Source: Gammaproteobacteria bacterium
GTDB lineage: Bacteria; Pseudomonadota; Gammaproteobacteria; UBA5861
DNA: 64,000 bases
Assembly: GCA_022360445.1 (NCBI GenBank)
Contig: JAKSCV010000108.1
Location: forward strand, 35,157-99,156
Direction: 5' to 3'
The notes beneath the pieces were generated by a model, which saw only the letters and a list, made by a program, of their open reading frames with translations, searched no databases and had not been told where the DNA came from. The first letter of the stretch is position 1; each line of letters opens with the position of its first letter. A program made the position numbers and the translations under genes. Below are positions 1-7,981 of the stretch, one piece after another.

Positions 1-234
1 ACATGACATGGCAACAGCAAGCCAATGTCGGGCTCGGCCGACAGGGCTTTAAGCTCAGGGTTGCAGGCCCCCAGAATGATGTAAGGGCGTTTCTCTATCC
101 CCAGTTTCTTTTTTTAACGTGGCTTTTACGTCAATTTCCGTCAGTACACCGAAGCCTTCTTTCGATAATTCTTCGGTGATTCACTTGATCGTATCTTCAT
201 AGCGACCTTTAAATGTTGTCGTAAATCCGTACAT
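1..234 (-). pseudogene. Decayed DUF302 family gene (partial)
   Basis: Read on the minus strand from the ATG at 234, the product begins MYGFTTTFKGRYEDTIK and then meets an in-frame TGA (181-183). The same frame continues past the stop with ITEELSKEGFGVLTEIDVKA. Near the A-rich stretch at about 104-115 a one-base insertion shifts the frame, after which the other frame reads [10 protein letters not shown] and then [12 protein letters not shown] up to the window edge. These pieces in order match my memory of DUF302 proteins, small soluble proteins of unknown function. Two independent lesions argue for a pseudogene rather than recoding. The rest lies outside the window. A sequencing error could explain one lesion but is less likely to explain both. 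Confidence 0.8.
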
Positions 235-439
235 GGGTCTCTCCAAAAGCAGAATAAGTTGAGTAATACTATAAAAGTTACCACAACACCCAAAACAGAG
301 GCAGCTGAGTCGGTGTCCAGACTCCCTGGTTTCGCCAAGCGCTGAAATCTTCAATCGGTCAGCAGGGTGTGTTGTGGCTATTTTGGCCTTGTTTTTTCTG
401 GCTAAGTTATGATTTACACACAAGATGAGGGGCTCACCA

Positions 440-1534
440 ATGAAACGGAGCAACCGATATCTAACGTTTGTTTTTACAGCGTTTATTGCCATATTGGCGT
501 CTTGCGGTAGCGAGTCGACTCGCGAGGAAGCAAGCACCGTCAGTGAATCGGCCTTAAGTCCCGATTGCTTTATCGAACACCCGGAGAATCCGATTATCAC
601 CTCCGGTGACTTTTCTGCCGAGCTGTCTCTTACACAGTCCACCTGGAATGACCCGCACGTGATTAAAGAAGGCAATACCTACTACATGTATGCCTCTTCT
701 GATGATCACTTTAACCACGACATAAAAATTTACCGTCTGTCATCAATGGACGGTATTCAATGGCAGCCGGATCCGGCACATCCTGTTTTGGGAAAAAGTC
801 CGGGCGAATGGGATAGTCAAAGTACAGAAACCCCGGCAGTTATCAAGCTAGCGGACACATACCATATGTTTTGGACCGGCTACGCCGATTACACAAACGT
901 TACCGATTTCAAAATCGGACACGCCACATCTCTTGATGGGGTTACCTGGGTTAAAGATGAAAACTTTTTAATTGGCCCCTCGGCCCCGCACGCGGACCCT
1001 AACTTTGAGTTTGACCAGTATGTCGTGGCCGAGCCGGCGCCTGTCGTTTTCAACGGTATGATCTACCTGTACTTTTCTGCATTGGGGATCAATGCCGAGT
1101 TGGGAAAAACCCAGCAAGTGATTGGAGTCATCACTTCAAGTGACGGGATTCATTGGACCGCGCCACAGCCTGCGATTATTCCCGATCAGTCGCTTTATCC
1201 AAGAGAAAGCCCCGAATACTACAAAGGCTACTCAACACCACACGCCCTTGTGCTTGATCAACAAATTCATCTTTTTTTTGACGTTATTCGCACTAACGAG
1301 GCTGATACATTGTTCAGCCAGCAAAAAATTCATCATGCGGTCTCCGCAAATGGGATAAATGGCTGGCAACAGGATGAAAAAGCGATCATCGATTATCGCG
1401 ATGCGGCATGGACTGAAGATGAAGTACGATCCCCTGCCGCTTACCTCGAAGGAGACCAGCTATTACTGTGGTACGCTGGGCATTCTCTGTCCCCCGTATC
1501 TTTGGGAATTGGACTTGCCACGTGCCTGCGATAA
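440..1534 (+). CDS. Lipoprotein with glycosidase-like five-bladed beta-propeller
   Basis: This predicted 364-residue lipoprotein has a basic start (MKRSNR), a hydrophobic stretch and a lipobox LASC with the lipidated Cys at residue 22. The start at 440 is preferred over the in-frame ATG at 425 because GAGGGG lies about 8 bases upstream of it. The body repeats blade-like motifs typical of the GH43/GH130-type five-bladed propeller clan: WNDPHVIKEGNTYYMYAS, YHMFWTGY, IGHATSLDGVTWVKD and a late LLLWYAGH. Such proteins bind or cleave glycans; whether this one is catalytic cannot be told from the sequence. It stands alone, followed by an inverted-repeat element, with no sugar-utilisation genes beside it. 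The lipoprotein call is firm, the fold likely, the substrate unknown. Confidence 0.75.
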   Translation: MKRSNRYLTFVFTAFIAILASCGSESTREEASTVSESALSPDCFIEHPENPIITSGDFSAELSLTQSTWNDPHVIKEGNTYYMYASSDDHFNHDIKIYRLSSMDGIQWQPDPAHPVLGKSPGEWDSQSTETPAVIKLADTYHMFWTGYADYTNVTDFKIGHATSLDGVTWVKDENFLIGPSAPHADPNFEFDQYVVAEPAPVVFNGMIYLYFSALGINAELGKTQQVIGVITSSDGIHWTAPQPAIIPDQSLYPRESPEYYKGYSTPHALVLDQQIHLFFDVIRTNEADTLFSQQKIHHAVSANGINGWQQDEKAIIDYRDAAWTEDEVRSPAAYLEGDQLLLWYAGHSLSPVSLGIGLATCLR

Positions 1535-1566
1535 CAGTCAGCTTAATCTAAACCGTTTATTTTACC

Positions 1567-1701
1567 AGGGCCTGTTCCCACTGATTAATTCGCTCTTGTC
1601 GTTACCGCTCGCTCATTTAGAATAACGAAACCTCTCTCGCTGTGTCTAAAGAGCAAAAAATGGCGTGTGGGGGTGTCAATTAATGAGTGTGAACAGGCGC
1701 T
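1567..1701. mobile_element. MITE-like element with 24-bp inverted ends
   Basis: Arms at 1567-1590 and 1678-1701 are inverted copies of one another, matching at 21 of 24 positions (19 of 21 in the core 1570-1590/1678-1698). The outer core of each arm is GCCTGTTC and the inner end ATTAATT. The 87-bp interior has no ORF but holds two nested inverted repeats: GCTCTT (1592-1597) with AAGAGC (1649-1654), and TCGTTA (1599-1604) with TAACGA (1623-1628). Size, lack of coding capacity and long inverted ends fit a miniature inverted-repeat transposable element. I see no convincing target-site duplication and did not notice a second copy. A large structured RNA or bidirectional terminator between the flanking genes is the alternative. 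Confidence 0.55.
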
Positions 1702-1767
1702 AAGTAAGTCCGTGAGAGACCGGCGGTAAATTCATATGAGCAGCGGTTAATGACAGGAGATTTAAGT

Positions 1768-2307
1768 ATGACGACAAAGGAAATCATTGATGCCTTGTTA
1801 AAACTGCTAGAGCTCATCATTTCCTGGCCCACCTTATTTTTGCTAATGGGGATCGTCTTTTACAAAGATGTGAAAGAGGCGATGCCTAATTTGCTCAAAC
1901 GGATCAGGAAGGCTCCCGGCGGCTGGGAGTTTGATGAAGAACTTCAGGAAGTGAAAGCAGAAGTTGCGGAATTGATCAATAAAAATGAAATTGAAAAAGA
2001 CAGCACCGTTTTAAAAGTTGATCCACACAAAATACACTTAACTCACATCAGTACACCACTGGATGGGAAGTACTGGTCGGTGACCGCTAAGCTGGAAGCG
2101 CCCGAAGACTTTATGAGTCTGATTGAACGAGTGGAGTTTGAACGGCACCCCACGTTTAAAAATCGCACCCATGTTGTTCGTGAACAGCCTTTTGTAGACA
2201 AAATCAAGTGCTGGGGAGCGTTCACAATGAAAGCGCACATTTATCTCAACGACGGACAAGTCATCAAACGCCAACGGTTCCTGACGCTGAGCGAAACCAC
2301 TGATTGA
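1768..2307 (+). CDS. Small membrane-anchored protein with pYEATS-like domain
   Basis: This 179-residue protein has one predicted membrane segment (about residues 16-32), a charged linker (35-80) and a C-terminal beta-rich domain (about 100-174). The domain reads VEFERHPTFKN, then KCWGAFTMKAHIYLNDG, then RFLTL. That order (strand, H-P-T-F, later G-x-F, strand, acidic-Gly turn, closing strand) resembles the prokaryotic YEATS (pYEATS) domain, a predicted beta-sandwich found in some bacterial signalling and immunity proteins. The start at 1768 is chosen over 1750 because AGGAGA lies 7 bases upstream of it. No effector gene is adjacent; the neighbours are the inverted-repeat element and a methyltransferase. 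The membrane anchor is clear; the pYEATS call is by eye and moderate; the function is unknown. Confidence 0.55.
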   Translation: MTTKEIIDALLKLLELIISWPTLFLLMGIVFYKDVKEAMPNLLKRIRKAPGGWEFDEELQEVKAEVAELINKNEIEKDSTVLKVDPHKIHLTHISTPLDGKYWSVTAKLEAPEDFMSLIERVEFERHPTFKNRTHVVREQPFVDKIKCWGAFTMKAHIYLNDGQVIKRQRFLTLSETTD

Positions 2308-2628
2308 TCAAAGAAGTCACTGGCCGGCAATGCCTTTATTGTGCCGCTTGCGCACCTCACTCAGAGGGTTATTTGACCTCTCATTCTTTCATAACCACTT
2401 GAAAGTCTAGTCTATTTTTGAGTAACACCATAAAAATGTAGTGGAACTTTGGGGACCATGTTGCTGTCCAAAATAAAGTTTAAGAGCATTGCATCACATT
2501 GCTGTAGCCACCAAATCCAAGGTTTCTACAGACGGTTTAAGGGAATAAAAACAATTATCCGGTGATTCAAAGCGGTTACAGGCTGTTTTTGAACTCATCT
2601 ATGTTAGCAACTATGGAGTTGAGGAATC
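2308..2628. other. Intergenic region, 321 bp
   Basis: I see no gene here. Two weak inverted repeats are visible: AGAGG (2363-2367) with CCTCT (2377-2381), which could be part of a terminator for the upstream gene, and CTGTAG (2502-2507) with CTACAG (2526-2531). The promoter of the methyltransferase gene should lie in the second half, but no good sigma-70 pair stands out. Confidence 0.4.
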
Positions 2629-3462
2629 ATGTCTTACGATCAATCAGTATCTGAACATTACTTACACGGTAGTTTGTTAAGTGCGATTGAAGCGGCACTT
2701 CCCGCTTTAGGTAAAAGTATCGAAAATGTCACGATTGACGACCTGGCACCGGTTGATGAATTTCATATTGGCGGGCGGCTGGCGACGGACCATCTCATGG
2801 GAGAACTCCAATTTTCTGAAGGCTACCATGTGCTGGATGTAGGCTGTGGCTTAGGTGGTCCCGCCCGGTATGTCGCCACTCACCATAAAAACGCGGTGAC
2901 AGGGATCGATTTAACCACCGAGTATATTGAAACCGGAAACGCTTTGTGCAGCTGGGTGGGTCTGGGAGAGCGCGTCACCCTCCAACAGGGAAACGCGTTG
3001 ACAATGCCTTTTGAAAGCCAAACCTTTGAGGGTGCCTACATGCTCCACGTAGGGATGAACATTGAAGATAAATCAGCACTCTTTTCCGAAATCTATCGGG
3101 TGCTCAAACCGGGTTCAACTTTTGGCGTTTATGATGTCATGCGTCAAACGGAGGGGGATTTAAGCTACCCAGTCCCATGGGCCAGCGAAAGCAGTATGAG
3201 CCAGCTGTCCACGTCCATCCAGTACAAACAAGCGTTAACTGCGGCCGGTTTTGAGGTATTTTATGAGAATAATCGTCGTGATTTTGCTCTGACCTTTTTC
3301 AACAACCTACGTGCCAAAACGGAAGCAGAAGGTGGGCCGCCACCGCTTGGATTGCATACCCTCATGCAGAAAAGTTCTGGCCCTAAAATTAAAAATATGG
3401 TGACGGGTATTTCGGAAGGCATTATTGCGCCCGTCGAGGTTATTGCCAAAAGGCGCCCCTAG
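2629..3462 (+). CDS. Class I SAM-dependent methyltransferase
   Basis: The 277-residue protein carries the glycine-rich SAM-binding motif I VLDVGCGLGGPARYVA (about residues 68-83), an acidic residue ending strand 2 in VTGIDLT, and a later motif in EIYRVLKPGSTFGVYDVM. This is the Methyltransf_11/UbiE-like fold. The overall look, including the G-rich stretch before motif I, recalls small-molecule methyltransferases such as the sarcosine/dimethylglycine type, but the substrate cannot be inferred. GAGG sits about 9 bases before the ATG. A tautomerase-like gene follows 99 bp downstream on the same strand and may be co-transcribed. The fold is near certain; the substrate is unknown. Confidence 0.85.
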   Translation: MSYDQSVSEHYLHGSLLSAIEAALPALGKSIENVTIDDLAPVDEFHIGGRLATDHLMGELQFSEGYHVLDVGCGLGGPARYVATHHKNAVTGIDLTTEYIETGNALCSWVGLGERVTLQQGNALTMPFESQTFEGAYMLHVGMNIEDKSALFSEIYRVLKPGSTFGVYDVMRQTEGDLSYPVPWASESSMSQLSTSIQYKQALTAAGFEVFYENNRRDFALTFFNNLRAKTEAEGGPPPLGLHTLMQKSSGPKIKNMVTGISEGIIAPVEVIAKRRP

Positions 3463-3561
3463 TGACAGCGAAAGGATGTGTTTCTCAGAGCAAAGTGAGC
3501 GGAAGGTCGGATTGGGTTAATCTTAGTCTCTCATTGAATCATCAGACTTTGAAGGAATCCC

Positions 3562-3756
3562 ATGCCAATTATTCGTGTAGAAATGATCGAAGGGCGCAGC
3601 GCTGAGCAAAAGCAGGCCCTCTCACAAGCCTTAACGGATGCGTTTGTGCAAACGTGTCAGGGTAAGGCCGAATCTGTTTATGTCGTGATTGAAGATGTTA
3701 AAAAAGAAAACTGGGCAATTGCCGGCAAGTTGGTTTCCCAGAGGAGTGAGTCATAG
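3562..3756 (+). CDS. 4-oxalocrotonate tautomerase family protein
   Basis: At 64 residues this matches the usual length of 4-oxalocrotonate tautomerase subunits. After removal of Met, Pro-1 is exposed (MPIIRVEMIEGRS), and Pro-1 is the catalytic base of the family. The conserved EGR turn, the helix QKQALSQALTDAF and the strand ESVYVVIEDVKKENW all fit. Family members tautomerise 2-hydroxymuconate or act on other enols and halogenated acids, usually as hexamers in the cytosol. AAGGAAT precedes the ATG. It points head-on into the CoA-degradation operon, with a hairpin between them. A catabolic role is plausible but no specific substrate is indicated. Confidence 0.85.
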   Translation: MPIIRVEMIEGRSAEQKQALSQALTDAFVQTCQGKAESVYVVIEDVKKENWAIAGKLVSQRSES

Positions 3757-3774
3757 ACAGTCAGGCTGCCGAAT

Positions 3775-3801
3775 GCGGGTAGCCCAAAAGTGGCCACCCG
3801 C
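3775..3801. terminator. Hairpin between convergent genes
   Basis: Arms 3775-3784 and 3792-3801 form a 10-bp stem with a single mismatch (GCGGGTAGCC against GGCCACCCGC) and a 7-base loop. It lies between the converging tautomerase gene (ends 3756) and enoyl-CoA hydratase gene (ends 3815), where a bidirectional terminator is expected. No long T run follows on either strand, so intrinsic termination would be weak. Confidence 0.5.
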
Positions 3802-3814
3802 ACGCTCTAAAGCG

Positions 3815-4603
3815 CTATTTGCCTTGAAAGTTGGGCTTGCGCTTTTCATTAAACGCTGCCACGCCTTCTTTGGAATCGGTTGTCGTGTGGAGAAAGTTGG
3901 CCCATTGGCGTTCAATTTTCAGGCCGCTGGCGGTGTCTGAATCAAAAGCGGCCAGTGCACAAGCCTTCAGTGCCGTTTGTGAAACCGGAGCGCCTTTTAG
4001 GTACGGTGCACTCAATTCTTTCGCCGCTTGCAGGACATCGGCCGCAGGTGCGATGGCTTGGGCAAAACCCCAATCCAATGCGGTCTGACCATCAATCGGA
4101 TCGCCTGAGAGCATCATATGTTTAGCACGTGAAAGGCCAATCACACGCGGCAATCGCTGAGTGCCGCCAGCCGCTGGTAGAACACCGAGCCTGACTTCAG
4201 ACAACGCAATGCGTGAGTTATCAGCAACGACGCGGACATCACACGCCAGGGCCAGCTCGCACCCACCGCCGTAGGCGATACCCGACATCGCAGCCACAAT
4301 CGGTTTAGGGTATGTTTCCATGCGGGTAAAAAGCTGATTGATGCCGTCCAGAAAGCGTTTGGACGCCAACGCCGGGTTGTTGCCTTTGGCTCGGGCATGC
4401 ACGCTTTTTAAGTCAGCCCCGGCGCAAAAGGCCCGCTCACTTCCCGTAATAATGAGCACTCGGGGCTCAAGCTCGCCTTCTAGTGTGTCCAGCAGTTCAG
4501 TGAGCTCTTCACCCAGCTCGATGCTAATGGCATTGAGCAGGTCAGGGCGGTTGAGTGTGATAATCCCGTAAGGGCCATCCTGTTCATACAGTAGTGATGA
4601 CAT
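3815..4603 (-). CDS. Enoyl-CoA hydratase/isomerase family protein
   Basis: This predicted 262-residue crotonase-fold enzyme is expected to hydrate 2-enoyl-CoA to 3-hydroxyacyl-CoA. The two oxyanion-hole segments are visible (AFCAGADLKS and AYGGGCELALACDVR), as is a Glu in LSEVRLGVLPAAGGTQRL aligning with the first catalytic Glu of enoyl-CoA hydratase. Start choice: two adjacent ATGs (4606, 4603) lie after GGAGA; the second has the better 5-base spacing, and the in-frame TTG at 4615 is rejected. It is the last gene of the minus-strand catabolic operon, 25 bp after the SDR gene. It would supply the hydration step after the acyl-CoA dehydrogenases. Family membership is very likely; the exact substrate is unknown. 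Confidence 0.9.
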   Translation of the reverse strand: MSSLLYEQDGPYGIITLNRPDLLNAISIELGEELTELLDTLEGELEPRVLIITGSERAFCAGADLKSVHARAKGNNPALASKRFLDGINQLFTRMETYPKPIVAAMSGIAYGGGCELALACDVRVVADNSRIALSEVRLGVLPAAGGTQRLPRVIGLSRAKHMMLSGDPIDGQTALDWGFAQAIAPAADVLQAAKELSAPYLKGAPVSQTALKACALAAFDSDTASGLKIERQWANFLHTTTDSKEGVAAFNEKRKPNFQGK

Positions 4604-4628
4604 CATCTTCTCCAAAGGTTGTGAATCG

Positions 4629-5438
4629 TTACAGCGTCATGGAATAACCGCCATTGACGGGAATGGTCTGGCCGGTAATAAAGCTGGATGCGCCCGAGGC
4701 CAGAAACAGTACCATCGCCGCTGGGTCAGATGGTTCACCAAAACGCTTAATCACATAGCGTGACAGGGCTTTTTTGGCGATATTCGGGTTACTCTTAACG
4801 GCTTCGGCCGACTTGGCTGTGGCCGGGGTATTCGTTGCACCCAGTGCGACACAGTTGGCGGTGACATTGTGGCGGCCGAGCTCTTTGGCCAGGCCACGGG
4901 TAAAGCCAGCCGTACCGGCTTTGGCCCCGGAGTAAACAAGCAGGTTGTTGGGCTCGCCAACGCGACCTGCGTCTGAAATGATATTGATCACACGGCCGTA
5001 TTGTTTTTCGATCATGTGCGGTATGAGTGCGCGGCAGGTGAACATTGGGGAGTAATAATTAACACGAATCCACATTTCCCAGTCTTCTGGTGACGTTTCA
5101 AAAAAGCTCTTCCTGCTGGCCAGCGCTTCGGCGGTGGCTGGGCCCGCATTCCCCGCATTGTTAACGAGAATGTCCACACCGCCCAATTGGCTTTTGGCGT
5201 CTTCAGCCATCTGTTGGACCTTTTTCCAGTCGGTAATGTCGGCAGGGAGCGCGAGCCCTTTGGAACCGGCTGCATCGACTTCGGCCGCTACGGCTTGCGC
5301 ACGTTCGGCGACAATGTCGTTGATGATCACGCCTTGAGCGCCGTGTGCTGCCATGAACAAGGCAATCTGGCGTCCGACACCTTGGCCGGCCCCCGTAATC
5401 AGAGCGACTTTTCCGGAAAGATCGAGTAAATCAGACAT
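4629..5438 (-). CDS. Short-chain dehydrogenase/reductase (SDR)
   Basis: A 269-residue classical SDR. The cofactor motif TGAGQGVG is near residues 16-23, NNAG appears mid-protein, and the catalytic Tyr and Lys are in YSGAK with an upstream Ser in IISDAG. A C-terminal FITGQTIPVNGGYSM completes the fold. Within this operon the expected role is oxidation of 3-hydroxyacyl-CoA to 3-oxoacyl-CoA, although the family also covers many other alcohols. The ATG at 5438 has AAAGGAA upstream. It lies between the racemase/CoA-transferase and hydratase genes. The SDR family is certain; the beta-oxidation role is inferred from context. Confidence 0.9.
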   Translation of the reverse strand: MSDLLDLSGKVALITGAGQGVGRQIALFMAAHGAQGVIINDIVAERAQAVAAEVDAAGSKGLALPADITDWKKVQQMAEDAKSQLGGVDILVNNAGNAGPATAEALASRKSFFETSPEDWEMWIRVNYYSPMFTCRALIPHMIEKQYGRVINIISDAGRVGEPNNLLVYSGAKAGTAGFTRGLAKELGRHNVTANCVALGATNTPATAKSAEAVKSNPNIAKKALSRYVIKRFGEPSDPAAMVLFLASGASSFITGQTIPVNGGYSMTL

Positions 5439-5480
5439 GTTAATTTCCTTTTGAATGATTAATTTAAAAATGGTTGATAC

Positions 5481-6647
5481 TTAATCCGTTTGGATCTCAT
5501 TCGTTCTGATTGCGCCTGATCTCAGAGCATTTTGTAATGTCTCATCATCAATACCTGAGCGGCGGAGTACCTCCAACGTGTGTTCGCCTTGTGCAGGTGC
5601 CTGCGTATTCGAGGGAGTATTTTCGTTAACACCCATCATAACGGGATAGCGCATTTGCAGGCCATTTGCGTCCTGAAAAAATCGTTGGCGGGCCTGGATT
5701 TGCGGGTCGTCCAGGATGTCACGTGTCTGATTGAGTGGTGCTGCAGGTACGTCAGCTTGCTCAAAGAGAGGAATCCAGTCGTCCCGCCTTTTTGTTTTTA
5801 AGGCTTTTTTGATCTCGGCATCGATGTGTTTGGGGTTGCTTTCTCGCGGATCAGGGTTTTGAGTGGGCCAATCCTCATGACCGATCACCTCACACAGACC
5901 CTTCCAAAACTGGGGTTCGATCGCGCCAAGCGTTAACCACTTGCCGTCTTCACATGGGTAAGCGCCATAGCCCGGCATGGCATGGGTTTGTGCTGTTTGG
6001 CCTTTTTCATCGTCAGCGCCTATGTGGGCTGCTCGCATAGGCAGGGCAATGGCGGCCGCTGAATCTGTCATGGAAACATCAATACGCTCGCCTTCGCCAG
6101 TCTTTTGGCAGCGGTAAACGGCAGAGACGATGGAGAGTGCCGCGAACAGTGCTGAGCTTTCGTCGGCCACCGGCAAAGGGTTGGTTTCCCCGGTTTTGGA
6201 GCCGTTATCCAAAGCGCCTGCAACGCCCATGTAGTTGGCGTCATGGCCGGGCCAGTCCCGGTAAGGACCGGTTTGCCCAAAGCCGCTGATGGAGCAATAT
6301 ACCAGCTGGGGGAAGTCACTTTTGAGTGCGTCATACCCCATGCCTAACCGCTCCATCACTCCCGGGCGAAAGCTTTCTAGGAGGACATCAGTATCCGCCA
6401 ATAACGCACGGAGAAAGGCGCAGCCTTCATCGGTCTTCAAGTTGAGGGCAACCGATTGGTTACCGGCATTGAGCAAGGTGTAAGCTGCGGGGCGGAAACT
6501 ACGCATGTAATCACCGAGTCCCGTGTCTTCGACTTTGATCACTTCTGCGCCCAGTTGACGCAGCAGCATGCTGGCGTAGGGTCCGGGCAATAAACGGCTT
6601 AAATCTAGAATTTTGATACCGCTTAGGGGTTGGTCTTTATTTTCCAT
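5481..6647 (-). CDS. Class III CoA-transferase, alpha-methylacyl-CoA racemase-like
   Basis: The 388-residue protein opens with the CaiB/BaiF signature LSGIKILDLSRLLPGPYASM followed by LGAEVIKVED. GHDANYMGVAGAL resembles the GHDINY segment of bacterial alpha-methylacyl-CoA racemases that carries the active-site His, and a following PLPVADESS could supply the Asp. Such enzymes either move CoA between acids or epimerise 2-methylacyl-CoA so that dehydrogenases specific for one stereoisomer can act. The racemase reading would imply 2-methyl-branched substrates. The gene starts 6 bases after the stop of the PaaK-like gene. The family is firm; racemase over transferase is my inference. Confidence 0.85.
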   Translation of the reverse strand: MENKDQPLSGIKILDLSRLLPGPYASMLLRQLGAEVIKVEDTGLGDYMRSFRPAAYTLLNAGNQSVALNLKTDEGCAFLRALLADTDVLLESFRPGVMERLGMGYDALKSDFPQLVYCSISGFGQTGPYRDWPGHDANYMGVAGALDNGSKTGETNPLPVADESSALFAALSIVSAVYRCQKTGEGERIDVSMTDSAAAIALPMRAAHIGADDEKGQTAQTHAMPGYGAYPCEDGKWLTLGAIEPQFWKGLCEVIGHEDWPTQNPDPRESNPKHIDAEIKKALKTKRRDDWIPLFEQADVPAAPLNQTRDILDDPQIQARQRFFQDANGLQMRYPVMMGVNENTPSNTQAPAQGEHTLEVLRRSGIDDETLQNALRSGAIRTNEIQTD

Positions 6648-6653
6648 CGTCGT

Positions 6654-7967
6654 TTACTTCTTCTTGGTGCGGTCCATGAATTTAACCAGTTTATGCGGCG
6701 CTGGGCGGGGGATAACCTCTAACGGCACCCAGGTGATTTCAGAGGCCACCCCCAGATTTTGTGAAAAGGCTGTGGCCAACTTGTCGCGCAGTGCATCCGG
6801 GTCGGATGTGAGTGCGTCATCGTAACAAATGGAAACCGTCAATTTGTCTTGTACCGGTGCTTCTTTGCTGATGAAAAATTGGGCTTTGGCCGTTTCTGGA
6901 AAACGCTGCAGAATACGCTCAATGTCATAAGGCAAAAAGCTGTTGCCGTTGACATTGACCCGCCAAATGGAGCGCCCCAGGATTTTTCCATAGGGGTGCG
7001 AAAAATGGGTGGAGTGATCGCCCATCATGTCGATAAAGTCTTCGGTAGCAAAGCGGATGTAAGGCACGCCTTTGACCCGCAGATTGGTTGCGATGAGTTC
7101 GCCTCGGCCGACATCTCCAATTTTTTCCATCGAGTCCGGGTCAAACACTTCCGCATAACCGATATCTGCCCAGTAGTGGGCGCCGGGCAGTTCCGGGTCG
7201 CCCCCTTCAAAAAACCAGCAGTAACTTTCGCCGCAGCCACCGCCGTCGCTGATCTGGACGCCGCCCCAATCGCGCTGAATGTTTTCCCGTGCGGTGTCTG
7301 TCAATGACTCGCCCATGGTGCTGATGATTTGAACCTGGCCGAGAATGTCATGCGGATCTTCTCCCGCTTTGTGAATGGCGTCCAGCAAGAGCGCTGCGGC
7401 CGTTTCGGTGGTAATCATGGGAAAGGCATCGGGTTTGTAAGCCTTGATGGCTGAGACGTTGATGCCCGTCATGACCGGACGCATTTGTAAACGACGGATA
7501 ACACCCCAAGTGATGGGTGTCAGCCAGTGCCAGTTGCCATGGCGAGTCATCACTCGCATGCCGGGGCGGTAGCCGGCATCCCAGTAGGACCGGCAGATTG
7601 CCTCGATCGCAATATCCAGGTCCTCTCGCGTGTAGCCCCCCATCGTGGGCCAGCCCGTGGTGCCCGATGAGGTCCAGATGGCAACCAGCTGGGACTGAGG
7701 TACACAGGCGAGCCCACCGTAGGGGTCACCGGTGGCGATCTGGTAGTCGCGAATGTCATCTTTGCGTACGATGGGCACGTGTTGTTCAAAGTCGCCCCAA
7801 GTTTGGATCTTTTCTGGACGCAGTTTATGTTTGTCGTAGAGCTGCCGGTAGAAAGGCGAACGGTCGTAAACGTAATTGAGTTGTTGCTTGATCAGTTTCA
7901 GTTGCAAGGCTTTCAGGTCTTGCTGTGGCATGGTCTGCGCTGTTTTGTTCCAGTAGTCCGGTTTCAT
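6654..7967 (-). CDS. PaaK-like AMP-forming acyl-CoA ligase
   Basis: The 437-residue length matches phenylacetate-CoA ligases. The N-terminal pattern QLNYVYDRSPFYRQLYDKH is typical of PaaK relatives. The ATP-binding loop reads TSSGTTGWPT, with Trp where PaaK usually has Lys. Other landmarks are GGGCGESYCWFFEG mid-protein, VPYIRFATEDF, and the hinge GRSIWRVNVNGNSFLPYDIE leading into a full C-terminal domain. The expected reaction is activation of a carboxylic acid with ATP and CoA. GGGGAGGA lies before the ATG. It directly follows a shorter, degenerate paralogue. The acid is unknown; the family is often used for arylacetates and other ring acids. Confidence 0.85.
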   Translation of the reverse strand: MKPDYWNKTAQTMPQQDLKALQLKLIKQQLNYVYDRSPFYRQLYDKHKLRPEKIQTWGDFEQHVPIVRKDDIRDYQIATGDPYGGLACVPQSQLVAIWTSSGTTGWPTMGGYTREDLDIAIEAICRSYWDAGYRPGMRVMTRHGNWHWLTPITWGVIRRLQMRPVMTGINVSAIKAYKPDAFPMITTETAAALLLDAIHKAGEDPHDILGQVQIISTMGESLTDTARENIQRDWGGVQISDGGGCGESYCWFFEGGDPELPGAHYWADIGYAEVFDPDSMEKIGDVGRGELIATNLRVKGVPYIRFATEDFIDMMGDHSTHFSHPYGKILGRSIWRVNVNGNSFLPYDIERILQRFPETAKAQFFISKEAPVQDKLTVSICYDDALTSDPDALRDKLATAFSQNLGVASEITWVPLEVIPRPAPHKLVKFMDRTKKK

Positions 7968-7981
7968 GTTTTATCCTCCCC

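Noticed and set aside
181..183. In-frame TGA as selenocysteine in the DUF302 gene
   Set aside because: A separate frameshift downstream breaks the gene as well, no selenocysteine-insertion hairpin was recognised, and DUF302 is not a known selenoprotein family.
181..675. 164-codon open frame on the minus strand
   Set aside because: It runs antisense through the lipoprotein gene start and ends with the first residues of the broken DUF302 gene. It has no family signature of its own upstream of that point.
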